Shown here piece after piece: positions 33,584 to 42,541 of a stretch of DNA of 64,000 bases (position 1 is its first letter; each line of letters opens with the position of its first letter). This DNA is from Alistipes sp. dk3624 (GTDB lineage Bacteria > Bacteroidota > Bacteroidia > Bacteroidales > Rikenellaceae). The stretch spans positions 1,302,001 to 1,366,000 of the forward strand of contig NZ_CP045651.1 of assembly GCF_009557455.1 (NCBI RefSeq). The letters run 5' to 3'. Below the pieces are notes generated by a model. That model searched no databases, was not told the DNA's origin, and saw nothing but the letters and a program-made list of their open reading frames with translations. A program made the position numbers and the translations under genes.

Positions 33584-34717
33584 ATGAATCCGACTTTGTT
33601 TTATTTAATCGCCGGCGCATGCATTAGTTTTATGATCGGGCGGGTCGCTATCCCCCGCATCATACTAATCGCCAAAAGAAAGCGCATCTTCGATACGCCG
33701 AATCCGCGTAAGATCCATACGCAGCAGATTCCGCGGCTCGGGGGCGTGTCGTTCCTACCGGGTATGCTGATCGCCTACTTTCTGATCCGGGGCATACAAT
33801 GCACCATAGGCGGAAACGGAATGCCGGACGTCGAAACCATTTACCAGGAAACCATTTTCTATTTCTTCACGGGACTGATCACAATCGCCGCCGTAGGACT
33901 CTGGGACGACATCATCGGCCTGACTTACAAATACAAACTGCTCGTACAACTGTTCGTCGCGCTGCTATTGGTATTGCCGGCGGGACGCATCGTCAACCTG
34001 GAAGGAATTTTCGGAATATACGCCATACCGGACTGGATGTCGACGCCGCTGACCGTACTCATCGTCATGGTCGTTATCAACGCCTTCAACCTGATCGACG
34101 GGATGGACGGGCTTTGCTCGGGGCTGAGCATCGTAACCCTACTGACGCTGACCGTACTGCTGGTGCACAGCGGCAACCCGATGCTGGCGCTGCTGTCCGC
34201 GTCCACCGTCGGAGTGGTCGCCGCGTTTTTCCGGTACAACTACTTCGGCAAAAGGCTGAAAGTGTTCATGGGCGACTGCGGGTCGCTGACGCTCGGCTAC
34301 ATCACGGCATTCCTGCTGTTGCAACTGGCTTCCGCGAACAACGGCACGGGAAATTCGCAGCTGACCCTGGTAACGCTGATGAGCATTATCTTCATCCCGC
34401 TGTTCGACACGACCCGGCTGTTCATCCAACGAATCTGTCTCGGGCACTCCCCGTTCTGTCCCGACAAAAATCACATTCATCATAAATTCCTGCAAATCGG
34501 ATGTTCCCAGCGGCAAAGTTTCTGGCTCATCCTGTGCATCCAGATCGTCTATATCATCGCCAATTTTCTGCTGGCCCCGATTGTCAACATCAATGTGTTA
34601 TTGTTCGTCGATATCCTGTCGGCCCTCGCGCTGATCTTCTTTCTGGACAGCAAAAAAAGCAGGGAAAAGTCGCAGCGTTTCGCGGAAAGAAAGAAAGTAA
34701 CCAAAACAGTCAGATAA
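33584..34717 (+). CDS. MraY/WecA-family undecaprenyl-phosphate sugar-1-phosphate transferase
   Basis: 377 residues from the ATG at 33584, with about 11 membrane helices. It transfers a HexNAc-1-phosphate from a UDP-sugar onto undecaprenyl phosphate, starting glycan synthesis. Visible family motifs are PRLGGVSF, LWDDIIGL (DD loop), NAFNLIDGMDGLCSG (catalytic Asp), FMGDCGSLTLG, and DKNHIHHKFL (the HIHH loop of the WecA branch). The last feature favours a WecA-type GlcNAc transferase over MraY. No polysaccharide genes are adjacent. Confidence 0.9.
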   Translation: MNPTLFYLIAGACISFMIGRVAIPRIILIAKRKRIFDTPNPRKIHTQQIPRLGGVSFLPGMLIAYFLIRGIQCTIGGNGMPDVETIYQETIFYFFTGLITIAAVGLWDDIIGLTYKYKLLVQLFVALLLVLPAGRIVNLEGIFGIYAIPDWMSTPLTVLIVMVVINAFNLIDGMDGLCSGLSIVTLLTLTVLLVHSGNPMLALLSASTVGVVAAFFRYNYFGKRLKVFMGDCGSLTLGYITAFLLLQLASANNGTGNSQLTLVTLMSIIFIPLFDTTRLFIQRICLGHSPFCPDKNHIHHKFLQIGCSQRQSFWLILCIQIVYIIANFLLAPIVNINVLLFVDILSALALIFFLDSKKSREKSQRFAERKKVTKTVR

Positions 34718-34934
34718 AATCGGACCAAGCTGAATCCGGACAAGCGCATCCGCCATTCTATCGAATACAGAACGCTTTAATTCAATGCATTAACAGCTAT
34801 CGACATTCTACAAATCGGCGGATTACGGCCCGAAAAACGGCGGGGAAGCAACGCGGCGACGGGAGTACGGGATTCCCGCAAACCGGCCCGGTCTCTTTCA
34901 AATACGGCATGAACCGATCCGCCGTATAAAACCG

Positions 34935-34968
34935 ATTCGGCCGACGCAAGAAACAGCGCCGGCCGAAT
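34935..34968. terminator. Hairpin between the WecA-like and MltF-like genes
   Basis: ATTCGGCCG (34935-34943) pairs with CGGCCGAAT (34960-34968), with partial pairing inside. It lies in the 283-base gap between convergent genes; T-tracts are short (TTTAAAC on plus, GGTTTTAT on minus). Nothing else was recognised in 34718-35000. Confidence 0.6.
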
Positions 34969-35000
34969 TTAAACAAGCCATAACCCGGCAGTACGGGACG

Positions 35001-36374
35001 CTACCGCGAGACGTTCCGGCAATAGACCGAATAACGGCTGATCACGTCGCGGACGAATGCGAGCGTCTGCCGGCCGACGAAACGACCGTTGCGCACCACT
35101 TCGTCGCGGGCATACTGCGGATCGGACTTCAAGGTCAGGTACTCCGAAACATCGTTCCACGAATCGGGATTCGCGCCGTATTTCCGGGCCAGATTCCGCG
35201 CATCGGTCACATGGCCGATCCCGCCGTTGTAACACGCCAGAACGATTTTCATCCGATCCATTTCGGATGTTCCGGGAGCGAAACGCAGCGACTTCTCGAT
35301 CTTTCCCAATATCTTCACCGCCAGCAGCACATTGTTTTCCGGATCCATCACATTGCCCTGCACGTCGAACTGCCTGGCCACCCGCGGCATGATCTGCATC
35401 AGGCCCTGCGCGCCGCGGCTCGACACCAGGAACGGATTGAAACGGGATTCGTTGTAAGCGATCGCCGCGACGAAACGCCAGTCGTAGCCCTCTTTCTCGC
35501 AAATCTCCTTGAAAAGTTTGTCGAAGGCCGAAATTCCGCCGGCGCGGGACGAAGCCAGCCCGCGGCCCACCACCTGACGGACGATCCCTTTTTCGAAATA
35601 GAGGTAGTTCAGCATGGCGTACTCCTCGCTGTTGCGGAAACGGTTCAGCCACGCTTCGAAATCCTGCCGCAACCCTTCATCCCGCGACGAAACGACCGCG
35701 CTCAGCGAAACCGGCTCGGCGAAAGTATAGACCTGCTCGACGTTTTTGGACAGCGCGCATCCGAGCTGGGCTTCGCTCATTTCGCAGATCAGGTAGTCGT
35801 ACTGTCCGTCGCCGAGCGCCTCGAGCATTTCGAAACTGTTGCGGGACGATACGTAAATCGCAGCCGACGAAAGGGAATCGAGCAACATGCCGTACGTTTT
35901 CGATTTTTTAAAACCCGAGGAGATCAGCACCCGTCCGTCGCCGACGAAAGACGAGAGGTTGAAATGTTTCGCCTTGCGCGCCGCGGCAGCGCGGGACTTA
36001 TCGGCCAGCAAAACATAGGATGTGTTGTAAATAGGAACCGAGGCGGGGACTTCCGCCGCAGCGATTCGAGCCGTAAGCGCGGTCACGAAATCCAACTCGC
36101 CGAGCGCCAGCTTTTCCGAACGCTCGGATGCGGAAAGACCTTGCACAACCTGCAATTCAAGCCCCCGGTAATCGGCATAAGCCTTGAACAGATCGTACTG
36201 GTAACCGTAATTTTCCCCGCCGAACACGAAGTAGCCGGGCATGTCGTCGTCCATAGCGACCGTCAGCCGTACCCGTTCGGGGAGTTCGGCCTGCCGCTGT
36301 TCGCCGCAGGCGGTAAGGATCAATAAACTGAAGAACAAAAATAACTTACACGATACAATCGATTTGTAAATCAT
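35001..36374 (-). CDS. mltF: MltF-like membrane-bound lytic transglycosylase
   Basis: 457 residues. A lipoprotein signal ends in LLILTAC (Cys about 23). Residues about 35-265 form a periplasmic solute-binding-like (SBP_bac_3) domain (VAMDDDMPGYFVFGGENYGYQYDLFKAYADYRG, ELDFVTALT). Residues about 280-440 form an SLT transglycosylase domain with the catalytic glutamate in AIAYNESRFNPFLVSSRGAQGLMQIMP, and ACYNGGIGHVTDA. This two-domain order defines MltF, which cleaves peptidoglycan to anhydromuropeptides. It is 31 nt downstream of the putative porin gene on the same strand. Confidence 0.92.
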   Translation of the reverse strand: MIYKSIVSCKLFLFFSLLILTACGEQRQAELPERVRLTVAMDDDMPGYFVFGGENYGYQYDLFKAYADYRGLELQVVQGLSASERSEKLALGELDFVTALTARIAAAEVPASVPIYNTSYVLLADKSRAAAARKAKHFNLSSFVGDGRVLISSGFKKSKTYGMLLDSLSSAAIYVSSRNSFEMLEALGDGQYDYLICEMSEAQLGCALSKNVEQVYTFAEPVSLSAVVSSRDEGLRQDFEAWLNRFRNSEEYAMLNYLYFEKGIVRQVVGRGLASSRAGGISAFDKLFKEICEKEGYDWRFVAAIAYNESRFNPFLVSSRGAQGLMQIMPRVARQFDVQGNVMDPENNVLLAVKILGKIEKSLRFAPGTSEMDRMKIVLACYNGGIGHVTDARNLARKYGANPDSWNDVSEYLTLKSDPQYARDEVVRNGRFVGRQTLAFVRDVISRYSVYCRNVSR

Positions 36375-36405
36375 AAAAACTGTTTTCGGGGGCAGCTCTT
36401 ACGCA

Positions 36406-38511
36406 TCAGTCGTAGAAGCTCCAGGAAAATCCCATTTTGAAGACCCGTTTGTTCTGCGGATAATGGAGCACCGTAAAATAGTTACGGTCTCCGAACAAAT
36501 TGTCGTTCAGATGCTGCATCTTGGCCAAAATCCGCATGCGTTTCCACTTGGCAGCGACAAACACATCAATCATCGGATAATTTCCCAGTTTCTTTTCACG
36601 CTGGTTGTAAAACTGCGCCGTCGCAGGATTGTAACCGAACGCATAATACTCCGTATTGTAACGTCCGTCCAAACCGATCTGCAGCCGCAGCACGTTTTTC
36701 ACCACGTTGAATTCGTAAAAATAACTGAGATAAGCACTGGCCAGAGGCACCGGGACAACTTCCTGAACTGTACTAAACTGAAGCAATACCCTGTGGTTCA
36801 AATGGAGTCCGCCGATGCGGAAATCCTTTCTGGCATACAAACCCGAAACGCTGACGTTGCCCCCGTGCTGGGCAGGGAGCGCCTGAGCGTCGTAATAGAT
36901 CCTGTCTTTCAAAAGGCTCTGATAAGCGCCCAGTTCGAGTCCTACGGACGGGACGCTCAGGGTCGCAGAGATTCGGGTTTCAGACTCTTTCGCAAAAGAG
37001 TTGTTCCACGCATAGTGGTTAGAGAAATAGTTCTCCGTCCAGTAGTCGGGCGTACTGATCGTATGCCCGATGCTGCCTTTCAGAGTGATTGGCTTGCCTG
37101 CTATGTAAACCGAGAACGCCACGTCGCCGCCCAGCTCGAGATCCTGGCTGCGGTATCCGAACAGGTGGTACTTGATATTGGCGTCCCAACTGAAATATTT
37201 CCTGAATTTTCCTTCGACGGAACCGTATACGAAAGTCCCGTTCTTGTTGACCCCCTTATTCCTGTTGGTCAGGTAGTCCTCCATGCTGAACTGGTAATAA
37301 TGGTGGGCGTCGTTGCCGATCCCGGCGTTGATCACCCCGACGGGGCCGTCCCGATCCCACGGCTGGATCTGAACGAAAATCCGGTTCGACAGCACGCGCT
37401 CGTACATCGAGTCGACGCTCTGGGTGGGACTGATATACCAGTTCTCGTAGAAATCGCCGCTTTTCGCCTTCGTATCGGTGTACTTCTTATAGAATTTGCT
37501 CAGTTCCAGCGAATGGCCGATAAAAAACGAAGAATTCTGAGCGATCGAAAAATCCTCGTCGGTCAGTTTCCGCAACGGCACCCCGTAAGACTGCACGATA
37601 TAAAAAGTATTGTTTTTAAGCTGATTGCGGGCATCCTGCAAACGCACTTCAATCAACTCGGGCATTTCAAAGACCGTATCGGTAATGTCCTCGTCGCGCA
37701 TGATACCGCCATTCTCTTTAACGTTCTGCATGTTGTAAATATAGCCCGCATGAACGCTGTACTTTTTGCCGGTATGCGAAAAGGCGAGCGACAGATTGCG
37801 CTCGCGCGTACCCTGCCACGTATAGATCCCGCGCGTACCGCGGCTGCGGTAATCGACGTTGAACCCCGTCGAAGGCGAAACGTTCTGCGCATGGGCCCCC
37901 CAAAAACTCTCTTCGAGACGGCGGGTCTGCCCGGACATAAAATAGGACAAATGCGTAAACGGCTTCTTGACATTAAAATAACGCACCCGTCGCGGAGTGA
38001 ACAGGTAGGCATCGAAAGATTGGGCGAAACTGAAGTTGCGGTACTGCGGACGAAGGAAATAGTCGAGCGGCACGGAGGCGGCGCCCAAGTTGCCCAGGTA
38101 GGCCGAGCCCACGTTGTTCTGGAGGTAAGGATACTCGTTCTGGAAACCGACCAGCGCAGTGTCCACGTCGATGATATCGATATCGTTTCGCTCGAGGTTC
38201 ACGTTCCACGCGAAACTCTGCCGGGCGCGGATCGAATCGTTGAAAAAATAGGATTCCAGCGGCTTGCGGATCTTGGGCGGTTTTTTGGTGGTATCGGCCT
38301 CCTCTTCGGGGGCGTCGTTGTCCTGTACCCCGCCGATGCTGCCGTACTGCATCTGGTTCTGATTTTGGTTATTAAGTCCGGGAAGAGTCCCGTACTGATT
38401 GCGGTTCTGGTTCGAAGTAATCGGCCGTTGCGCCGATGCGACACAAATGTTCAGAACAAAAACCGTCCCGAATAACACTTTTAACGCATACCCTTTTGAT
38501 ATTCCAAACAT
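36406..38511 (-). CDS. Putative outer membrane porin (Bacteroidetes family)
   Basis: 701 residues from the ATG at 38511. Signal peptide ending VASAQ, then an Asn/Gln-rich linker (SNQNRNQYGTLPGLNNQNQNQMQ), then a large beta-barrel with alternating patterns, ending in MGFSWSFYD, an outer-membrane-type terminal strand. This matches the Bacteroidetes putative porin family (PF14121) as I know it. A TACCTTTG -7 element lies 32 nt upstream. Cotranscription with the transglycosylase gene is likely (31-nt gap). The substrate is unknown. Confidence 0.85.
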   Translation of the reverse strand: MFGISKGYALKVLFGTVFVLNICVASAQRPITSNQNRNQYGTLPGLNNQNQNQMQYGSIGGVQDNDAPEEEADTTKKPPKIRKPLESYFFNDSIRARQSFAWNVNLERNDIDIIDVDTALVGFQNEYPYLQNNVGSAYLGNLGAASVPLDYFLRPQYRNFSFAQSFDAYLFTPRRVRYFNVKKPFTHLSYFMSGQTRRLEESFWGAHAQNVSPSTGFNVDYRSRGTRGIYTWQGTRERNLSLAFSHTGKKYSVHAGYIYNMQNVKENGGIMRDEDITDTVFEMPELIEVRLQDARNQLKNNTFYIVQSYGVPLRKLTDEDFSIAQNSSFFIGHSLELSKFYKKYTDTKAKSGDFYENWYISPTQSVDSMYERVLSNRIFVQIQPWDRDGPVGVINAGIGNDAHHYYQFSMEDYLTNRNKGVNKNGTFVYGSVEGKFRKYFSWDANIKYHLFGYRSQDLELGGDVAFSVYIAGKPITLKGSIGHTISTPDYWTENYFSNHYAWNNSFAKESETRISATLSVPSVGLELGAYQSLLKDRIYYDAQALPAQHGGNVSVSGLYARKDFRIGGLHLNHRVLLQFSTVQEVVPVPLASAYLSYFYEFNVVKNVLRLQIGLDGRYNTEYYAFGYNPATAQFYNQREKKLGNYPMIDVFVAAKWKRMRILAKMQHLNDNLFGDRNYFTVLHYPQNKRVFKMGFSWSFYD

Positions 38512-38543
38512 CAGTCGCAGGCAATTACCTCCCGAAATAACGG

Positions 38544-38551
38544 CAAAGGTA
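38544..38551 (-). promoter_or_regulatory. -7 element (TACCTTTG) of the porin-mltF operon
   Basis: Exact minus-strand TAnnTTTG match 32 nt before the start at 38511. Confidence 0.6.
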
Positions 38552-38598
38552 GCAAAAATATTACACATGCAAATTTCATGCAATCCGAAGACGGTCGC

Positions 38599-39297
38599 TT
38601 ACCGCTGCGTCCGGAACGCATACACCGATACGGAAACGACGATATAAGCCAGAATGATAAACGGAATCGCCGCAATCCCCGCTGCGCACAGAGCCGCCAA
38701 CGAACACAGTGCGAATACGTAGCGCACCCGGTTGCCGGCGAAACGGTAATGGGTGAATTTAAGGGCGAACATCGGCACGTTGCATACCAGCAGACCCGCA
38801 AAAACGACTGCGGCGGCGATCATCACCCAGGCCGGAGCCGTAAAAGCCCCCGCCTGCATCAGATAGCCGGCCGACACGAAAAACAAGGCGCAGGCGGGCG
38901 TCGGCAGGCCGATGAACTGGGTGGTCTGATTCTCGTCCAGGTTGAACTTCGCCAGACGCAGGGCCGAAAAGGCCGCCACGACGAACACGGCGAAACCCCA
39001 GACGTCGCTACCGCCGGTCATCGCATACATCGTATACAATACGGCAGCGGGAGCGAACCCGAAACTCACCATATCGGCCAGCGAATCGAGTTCCTTGCCG
39101 ATCGCCGAATGGGATTTCAAAAGACGCGCCACGAAACCGTCCAGAAAATCGAACACGGCCGCGACAACCACGCACCAGAAAGCCCACTGCAGGTCGTTCA
39201 CGCACAGCGCGAAAACCGCCGCGGCACATCCCGACAGCAAATTACAAAGCGTCAGGATATTGGGTATCGTAAACAGTTTTATTTTCATCTTTTCCAC
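38599..39297 (-). CDS. pssA: CDP-diacylglycerol-serine O-phosphatidyltransferase
   Basis: 232 residues (alternative ATG at 39288). Membrane enzyme making phosphatidylserine, the precursor of phosphatidylethanolamine. The CDP-alcohol phosphatidyltransferase signature D(x2)DG(x2)AR(x8)G(x3)D(x3)D is complete in DFLDGFVARLL...GKELDSLAD (about residues 50-75). About seven to eight membrane helices. The N-terminal FTIPNILTLCNLLSGC is typical of the PssA II type. Confidence 0.93.
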   Translation of the reverse strand: MEKMKIKLFTIPNILTLCNLLSGCAAAVFALCVNDLQWAFWCVVVAAVFDFLDGFVARLLKSHSAIGKELDSLADMVSFGFAPAAVLYTMYAMTGGSDVWGFAVFVVAAFSALRLAKFNLDENQTTQFIGLPTPACALFFVSAGYLMQAGAFTAPAWVMIAAAVVFAGLLVCNVPMFALKFTHYRFAGNRVRYVFALCSLAALCAAGIAAIPFIILAYIVVSVSVYAFRTQR

Positions 39298-39343
39298 TTA
39301 AAATCGGTTAAAGTCTATCGCAAATACGGCGAAAACGGACGAT

Positions 39344-39622
39344 TCATTCCCGGATATCGGGAACCGAATCTTCCCAATTGCATTCATACTCGACGGACTG
39401 GTAACCGCCGAAACGCTGACCCGGAAAAATTTCCAGATACTTTATTCCCAATTCACAGATTTTGTCCATGGCTTGTTCGAGCGTAAAACGTTGAAAAGTA
39501 TAAGATTGCATACACAGCCGAAACCCTTTTCCCGGCCGGAGCCGCGAAGAAGCCCGCATACCGGCAAACAGCAGTACGACCAGACAGACCATCCAAACGA
39601 TCTTCGTATGTTTTCCGCTCAT
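39344..39622 (-). pseudogene. Truncated sugar phosphate isomerase/epimerase
   Basis: 92 codons. An N-terminal membrane/signal segment (IVWMVCLVVLLFAGM) is followed by GFRLCMQSYTFQRFTLEQAMDKICELGIKYLEIFPGQRF, which matches the first beta-alpha unit of xylose-isomerase-like TIM-barrel proteins. Full members have about 280-300 residues; here a stop comes after only about 60 residues of the domain. It is therefore a truncated remnant, 46 nt upstream of pssA on the same strand. Confidence 0.7.
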
Positions 39623-39884
39623 AACCGCAATGTCCTTCAGATTCGACCACTGTGCGAAGGTAGCGATTATTTTGTAAAAACAAACCGCTGCCCCGCAAAG
39701 CGAAAACCCACGAAATAGAACGTCTTTAAATCAATGTAACAGTCTGTAAAATCGGACTGTTACCTTCTTATAATTAGGTCGATGTAACGAAAAGGCAACG
39801 GTTCTGTTTTCTGTTTCTTACGTCGGCTTTCAATGTCAAACAACTGATCCGACGTTAATTAATTCTTTCATAAGGTATACTCTT
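39623..39884. other. Intergenic region with one hairpin
   Basis: Holds GTAACAGTC (39736-39744) paired with GACTGTTAC (39755-39763), a 9-bp stem with a 10-nt loop, possibly a terminator remnant. No protein-coding frame was recognised. The AT content rises here, marking the left side of the accessory segment. Confidence 0.4.
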
Positions 39885-40020
39885 GAAGGATTTTATTTCG
39901 TCCCTATACGAGAATCCTTCGAATAATCCGATCTCCTAACGAGGATCGAAACGATCCATTCGGCAGACATTGTATGAGCTGTTAAAGATGGCGACCAAAA
40001 AATTTTAGTCGCCCTCTTTT
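39885..40020 (+). ncRNA. Candidate structured RNA ending at an orphan terminator
   Basis: Three hairpins in a row without a coding frame: GAAGGATT/AATCCTTC (39885-39892 with 39913-39920, enclosing CGT/ACG), GGATCG-AAA-CGATCC (39943-39957), and GGCGAC/GTCGCC (39990-40013) followed by CTCTTTTTG, a Rho-independent terminator on the plus strand. No plus-strand gene lies upstream to use that terminator. TACTCTTG at 39878-39885 is a one-mismatch -7 candidate. The family is not recognised. Confidence 0.4.
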
Positions 40021-40241
40021 TGTTTGTACTCTTCATGGAGATTTCTTTTGGATTTTCAATTTTCAGAGAATTTTTTTACTGTTTAGCCTCTTCCTTTAAT
40101 TTTATTTATCGGTACCAGGTGGAGTTCATCATCACAGAGATGTTCAACCTATACGTAAAGCCCACGGGCATTTACACAATCAGTTCCGATCTGGAGAAAT
40201 TTGCATTTGTTCCGGGAATGGGGGTAAAACTCTATTTCTAA
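40020..40241 (+). pseudogene. Fragment of an outer membrane beta-barrel protein, C-terminus
   Basis: The end of this frame, VEFIITEMFNLYVKPTGIYTISSDLEKFAFVPGMGVKLYF, alternates like a last pair of barrel strands and ends in a phenylalanine, as outer membrane proteins do. The first 30 residues look random. It is probably the 3' remnant of a larger gene at the edge of a mobile element. Confidence 0.4.
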
Positions 40242-40261
40242 CGGAGATTAGGTAGTGTAGG

Positions 40262-40600
40262 TTACAGGCGGAGGCGGGACGGGAAACAGCCGTCGCAGAA
40301 ATGGAGAAGGCGAGGACTGAGACTGAATGGCTCGACATCGAGAACCGCGCCCAAGAGCGCACTCGCGCGAAACTTGACGAGGAGATTGCCGGGAAGGGCA
40401 GCTGGGCTGACAGGGAAAGCGGCAACACCATACTGTCGGGGCTTGCCAACATCGCAGGGCGCGGCAGATATGCAGAAATCAAGAACCGGAATCGGAAATT
40501 GGAAGCATCCTTGCCAAAGGAGAAAGAACGGCTGCAGAATCCGTTTACCAAACAGGCGGAAGCTGAAATAAGGAAACTGGCTTGTGAACTTTGCCCGTGA
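40262..40600 (+). pseudogene. Fragment of a mobilization (Mob/relaxase-type) protein
   Basis: The frame gives LQAEAGRETAVAEMEKARTETEW, a charged coiled coil, then RTRAKLDEEIAGKGSWADRE and ILSGLANIAGRGRYAEIKNRNRKL, which resembles the C-terminal tail of Bacteroides mobilization relaxases. There is no N-terminal relaxase domain. After the stop another frame continues (FARDKGKQTELQTDRAYKKI from about 40588), suggesting a frameshift. A terminator follows at 40767-40790. Identification is from pattern memory only. Confidence 0.45.
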
Positions 40601-40766
40601 CAAGGGAAAGCAGACCGAATTACAGACAGACCGCGCCTATAAGAAAATTGGCGATGTGGCTGAAGGTCGCTACGACTGGCGGATAAGACTAAGTAGGCGA
40701 CGGGATGAAAAGACGATTCCATATCACATCGGACACACGTCCCGAACAGAACTACTTCGCCAACCT

Positions 40767-40790
40767 CACCGTGCTTTCGGTGGTTTTTTT
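40767..40790 (+). terminator. Terminator after the mobilization fragment
   Basis: CACCG (40767-40771), loop TGCTTT... to CGGTG (40778-40782), followed by GTTTTTTT. Confidence 0.65.
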
Positions 40791-40846
40791 ACTCTGCCGC
40801 TTAAATTTCATCACTTTTGGGTATTTCATTCCTTGTTTTCCCTGTA

Positions 40847-40854
40847 TAACTTTG
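40847..40854 (+). promoter_or_regulatory. -7 element (TAACTTTG) for the membrane protein/methyltransferase pair
   Basis: Exact TAnnTTTG match 22 nt before the ATG at 40877. Confidence 0.6.
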
Positions 40855-40876
40855 AATTTACTAACAAATCATTACA

Positions 40877-41302
40877 ATGGAAGATAAAAACATCATCAAT
40901 CGGACAGGCCGCCATACCAAAATCGCTATCCTGTGGGTGGCCGTCATGTGTGGCCTGACTCTACATTCGCTTGCCGATCTCATGCCGCTTTTCTGGAATG
41001 AGGCCATTGCCATAAGCGAAACGGGGCATGCTCCCGAAGGACTGCTTACATTCATGATGTCGATAAGCTATCTTGTCCCTGTATGCGGTATTCTGTTATC
41101 CCTATATGGGAAAACCCGCTCATGGAACATTCTGAACGGCTTGCTCGCCACCTTCATTCTGTTGTTCAACCTGTTCCACACCTGTGAACTGTTCACGGAT
41201 TTTTCCATCGTACAGCTTCCCTTGCTGCCGGTTATTCTAATCGTCAGCGCCATTCTCTGTGTAATGTCTTGGAAACTGACAAAACAAGGACAAAAAGAAT
41301 GA
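40877..41302 (+). CDS. Four-helix membrane protein, unknown function
   Basis: 141 residues with four predicted membrane helices (about 15-38, 58-77, 85-105 and 113-133). The sequence LHSLADLMPLFWNEAIAI after helix one and FHTCELF between helices three and four are distinctive. The ATG at 40877 follows a -7 element. Its TGA overlaps the ATG of the methyltransferase by 4 nt, so the two act together. I do not recognise the family; DoxX-like and DUF6796-like small membrane proteins are possible. Confidence 0.75.
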   Translation: MEDKNIINRTGRHTKIAILWVAVMCGLTLHSLADLMPLFWNEAIAISETGHAPEGLLTFMMSISYLVPVCGILLSLYGKTRSWNILNGLLATFILLFNLFHTCELFTDFSIVQLPLLPVILIVSAILCVMSWKLTKQGQKE

Positions 41303-42114
41303 ACAGCACATTTTTCGCAGACACCGTTTCTGAAACGCTCCTTATTCCGCTATATATGCGGGCCAAAGAAAGCCGTCGCGGAGAAAAGGCTATCATCCGC
41401 GACCCTGTCGCTGAAAGACTGGTTGAGCAGATACCATACGACTATTCAAAGTTCGACGGTGCAGTCCTCAGCGAAGTAGGGTGCAATGTCCGTGCCTGGT
41501 ATCTCGACAATGTGGTTCGCGATTATGTGAAATCACACGTCAATCCGATCATTGTCAATCTTGGGTGTGGATTTGATGCCCGTACACAACGTACAACAAT
41601 AGAATCTTCTGCAAGGTATTACAGTCTTGACCTTCCCGAAGTAATCGCTGCCCGTGACAGACTTTTGCCTCCGGCAGAGAATGAAACGTATGTCCCCGGT
41701 TCAATGTTTGACGAAAAGTGGATGGCGGAACTGAAATCCGCGAATCCGGAGGCTGAATTTCTTTTTATTGCCGAGGGTGTGGTAATGTATTTCCGGGAGG
41801 ACGAAATCAAATCCCTGTTTCAAAAACTGCTGAAACACTTTCCCGGCTGCGAGATATGGTTTGACCTGTGCGGGACATTATCGGTTAAGAATCAGAACAA
41901 GCATGATACCGTCAAAAAAATTTCGGCACGTTTCAACTGGGGGCTTGACAATGGCCGCGACATCGAGAAATGGGATAGCCGTATTCAACTGATACGCCAA
42001 TCTTCTCAGGGGCTGTTTTTCAGAAACCGCTATCCTTTCTTTATGCGGGTTATGACAATTTCCCACAGATTGATGTTCCGGTTCTGTTCCATAGTCGGGT
42101 ACAGATTATCTTAA
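41299..42114 (+). CDS. SAM-dependent O-methyltransferase (LCMT/TcmP-like, COG3315)
   Basis: 271 residues from the ATG at 41299. DTVSETLLIPLYMRAKES and the conserved RDPVAERLVEQIPYDYSKF lead into the SAM-binding VNLGCGFDARTQRTTI (motif I, GxGxxxR type). YSLDLPEVIAARDRLL (motif II), FLFIAEGVVMYF and the C-terminal segments complete the fold. This is the leucine-carboxyl-methyltransferase-like family that methylates carboxyl or hydroxyl groups of small molecules or peptides. Substrate unknown; coupled to the membrane protein upstream. Confidence 0.85.
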   Translation: MNSTFFADTVSETLLIPLYMRAKESRRGEKAIIRDPVAERLVEQIPYDYSKFDGAVLSEVGCNVRAWYLDNVVRDYVKSHVNPIIVNLGCGFDARTQRTTIESSARYYSLDLPEVIAARDRLLPPAENETYVPGSMFDEKWMAELKSANPEAEFLFIAEGVVMYFREDEIKSLFQKLLKHFPGCEIWFDLCGTLSVKNQNKHDTVKKISARFNWGLDNGRDIEKWDSRIQLIRQSSQGLFFRNRYPFFMRVMTISHRLMFRFCSIVGYRLS

Positions 42115-42280
42115 AACCCTGTTTTTTCGTCATACTGGGCTTTACCGTACTTTCGCAGCACGATAAAGCCCGTTCCATTATGAAGACAACATCAATCAAC
42201 TTTCAGTTGCCCGAAGCATGGCCGTGGCACGAACGCTATGGGACATGGTGCAGATTCCCCGGATTAGGTAATAATTCTTG

Positions 42281-42541
42281 TCAAATACGTTTAAGCAGTT
42301 TCATCACGACATTCGACATGCTTTCGCTGAAAACACCCGAAGGGCAGCTTTTCATACACTTTTTACAGCCGATGCAATTATCGGCATTTCGGATGACAAT
42401 GTGTTTGTGCCACAAGAAACCGACTTTGCCAATAACATCGCGCGGGCAGTTGTCGATACATTTCCAGCAGGCAGCACACGCTCTGGGGTTCACCCATATG
42501 TATGGAGTATGGATACGTTGTAGCTTATTCATCTTACTCAT
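42281..42541 (-). CDS. Two-cluster 4Fe-4S ferredoxin
   Basis: 86 residues with two complete CxxCxxCxxxCP motifs: C22, C25, C28 and C32 in CAACWKCIDNCP, and C56, C59, C62 and C66 in CIGCKKCMKSCP. The N-terminus KLQRIHTPYIWVNP and the C-terminus are specific to this context. Its start overlaps the DUF4405 stop by 4 nt (start 42541, stop from 42538). It likely passes electrons to or from the membrane DUF4405 protein. Confidence 0.88.
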   Translation of the reverse strand: MSKMNKLQRIHTPYIWVNPRACAACWKCIDNCPRDVIGKVGFLWHKHIVIRNADNCIGCKKCMKSCPSGVFSESMSNVVMKLLKRI

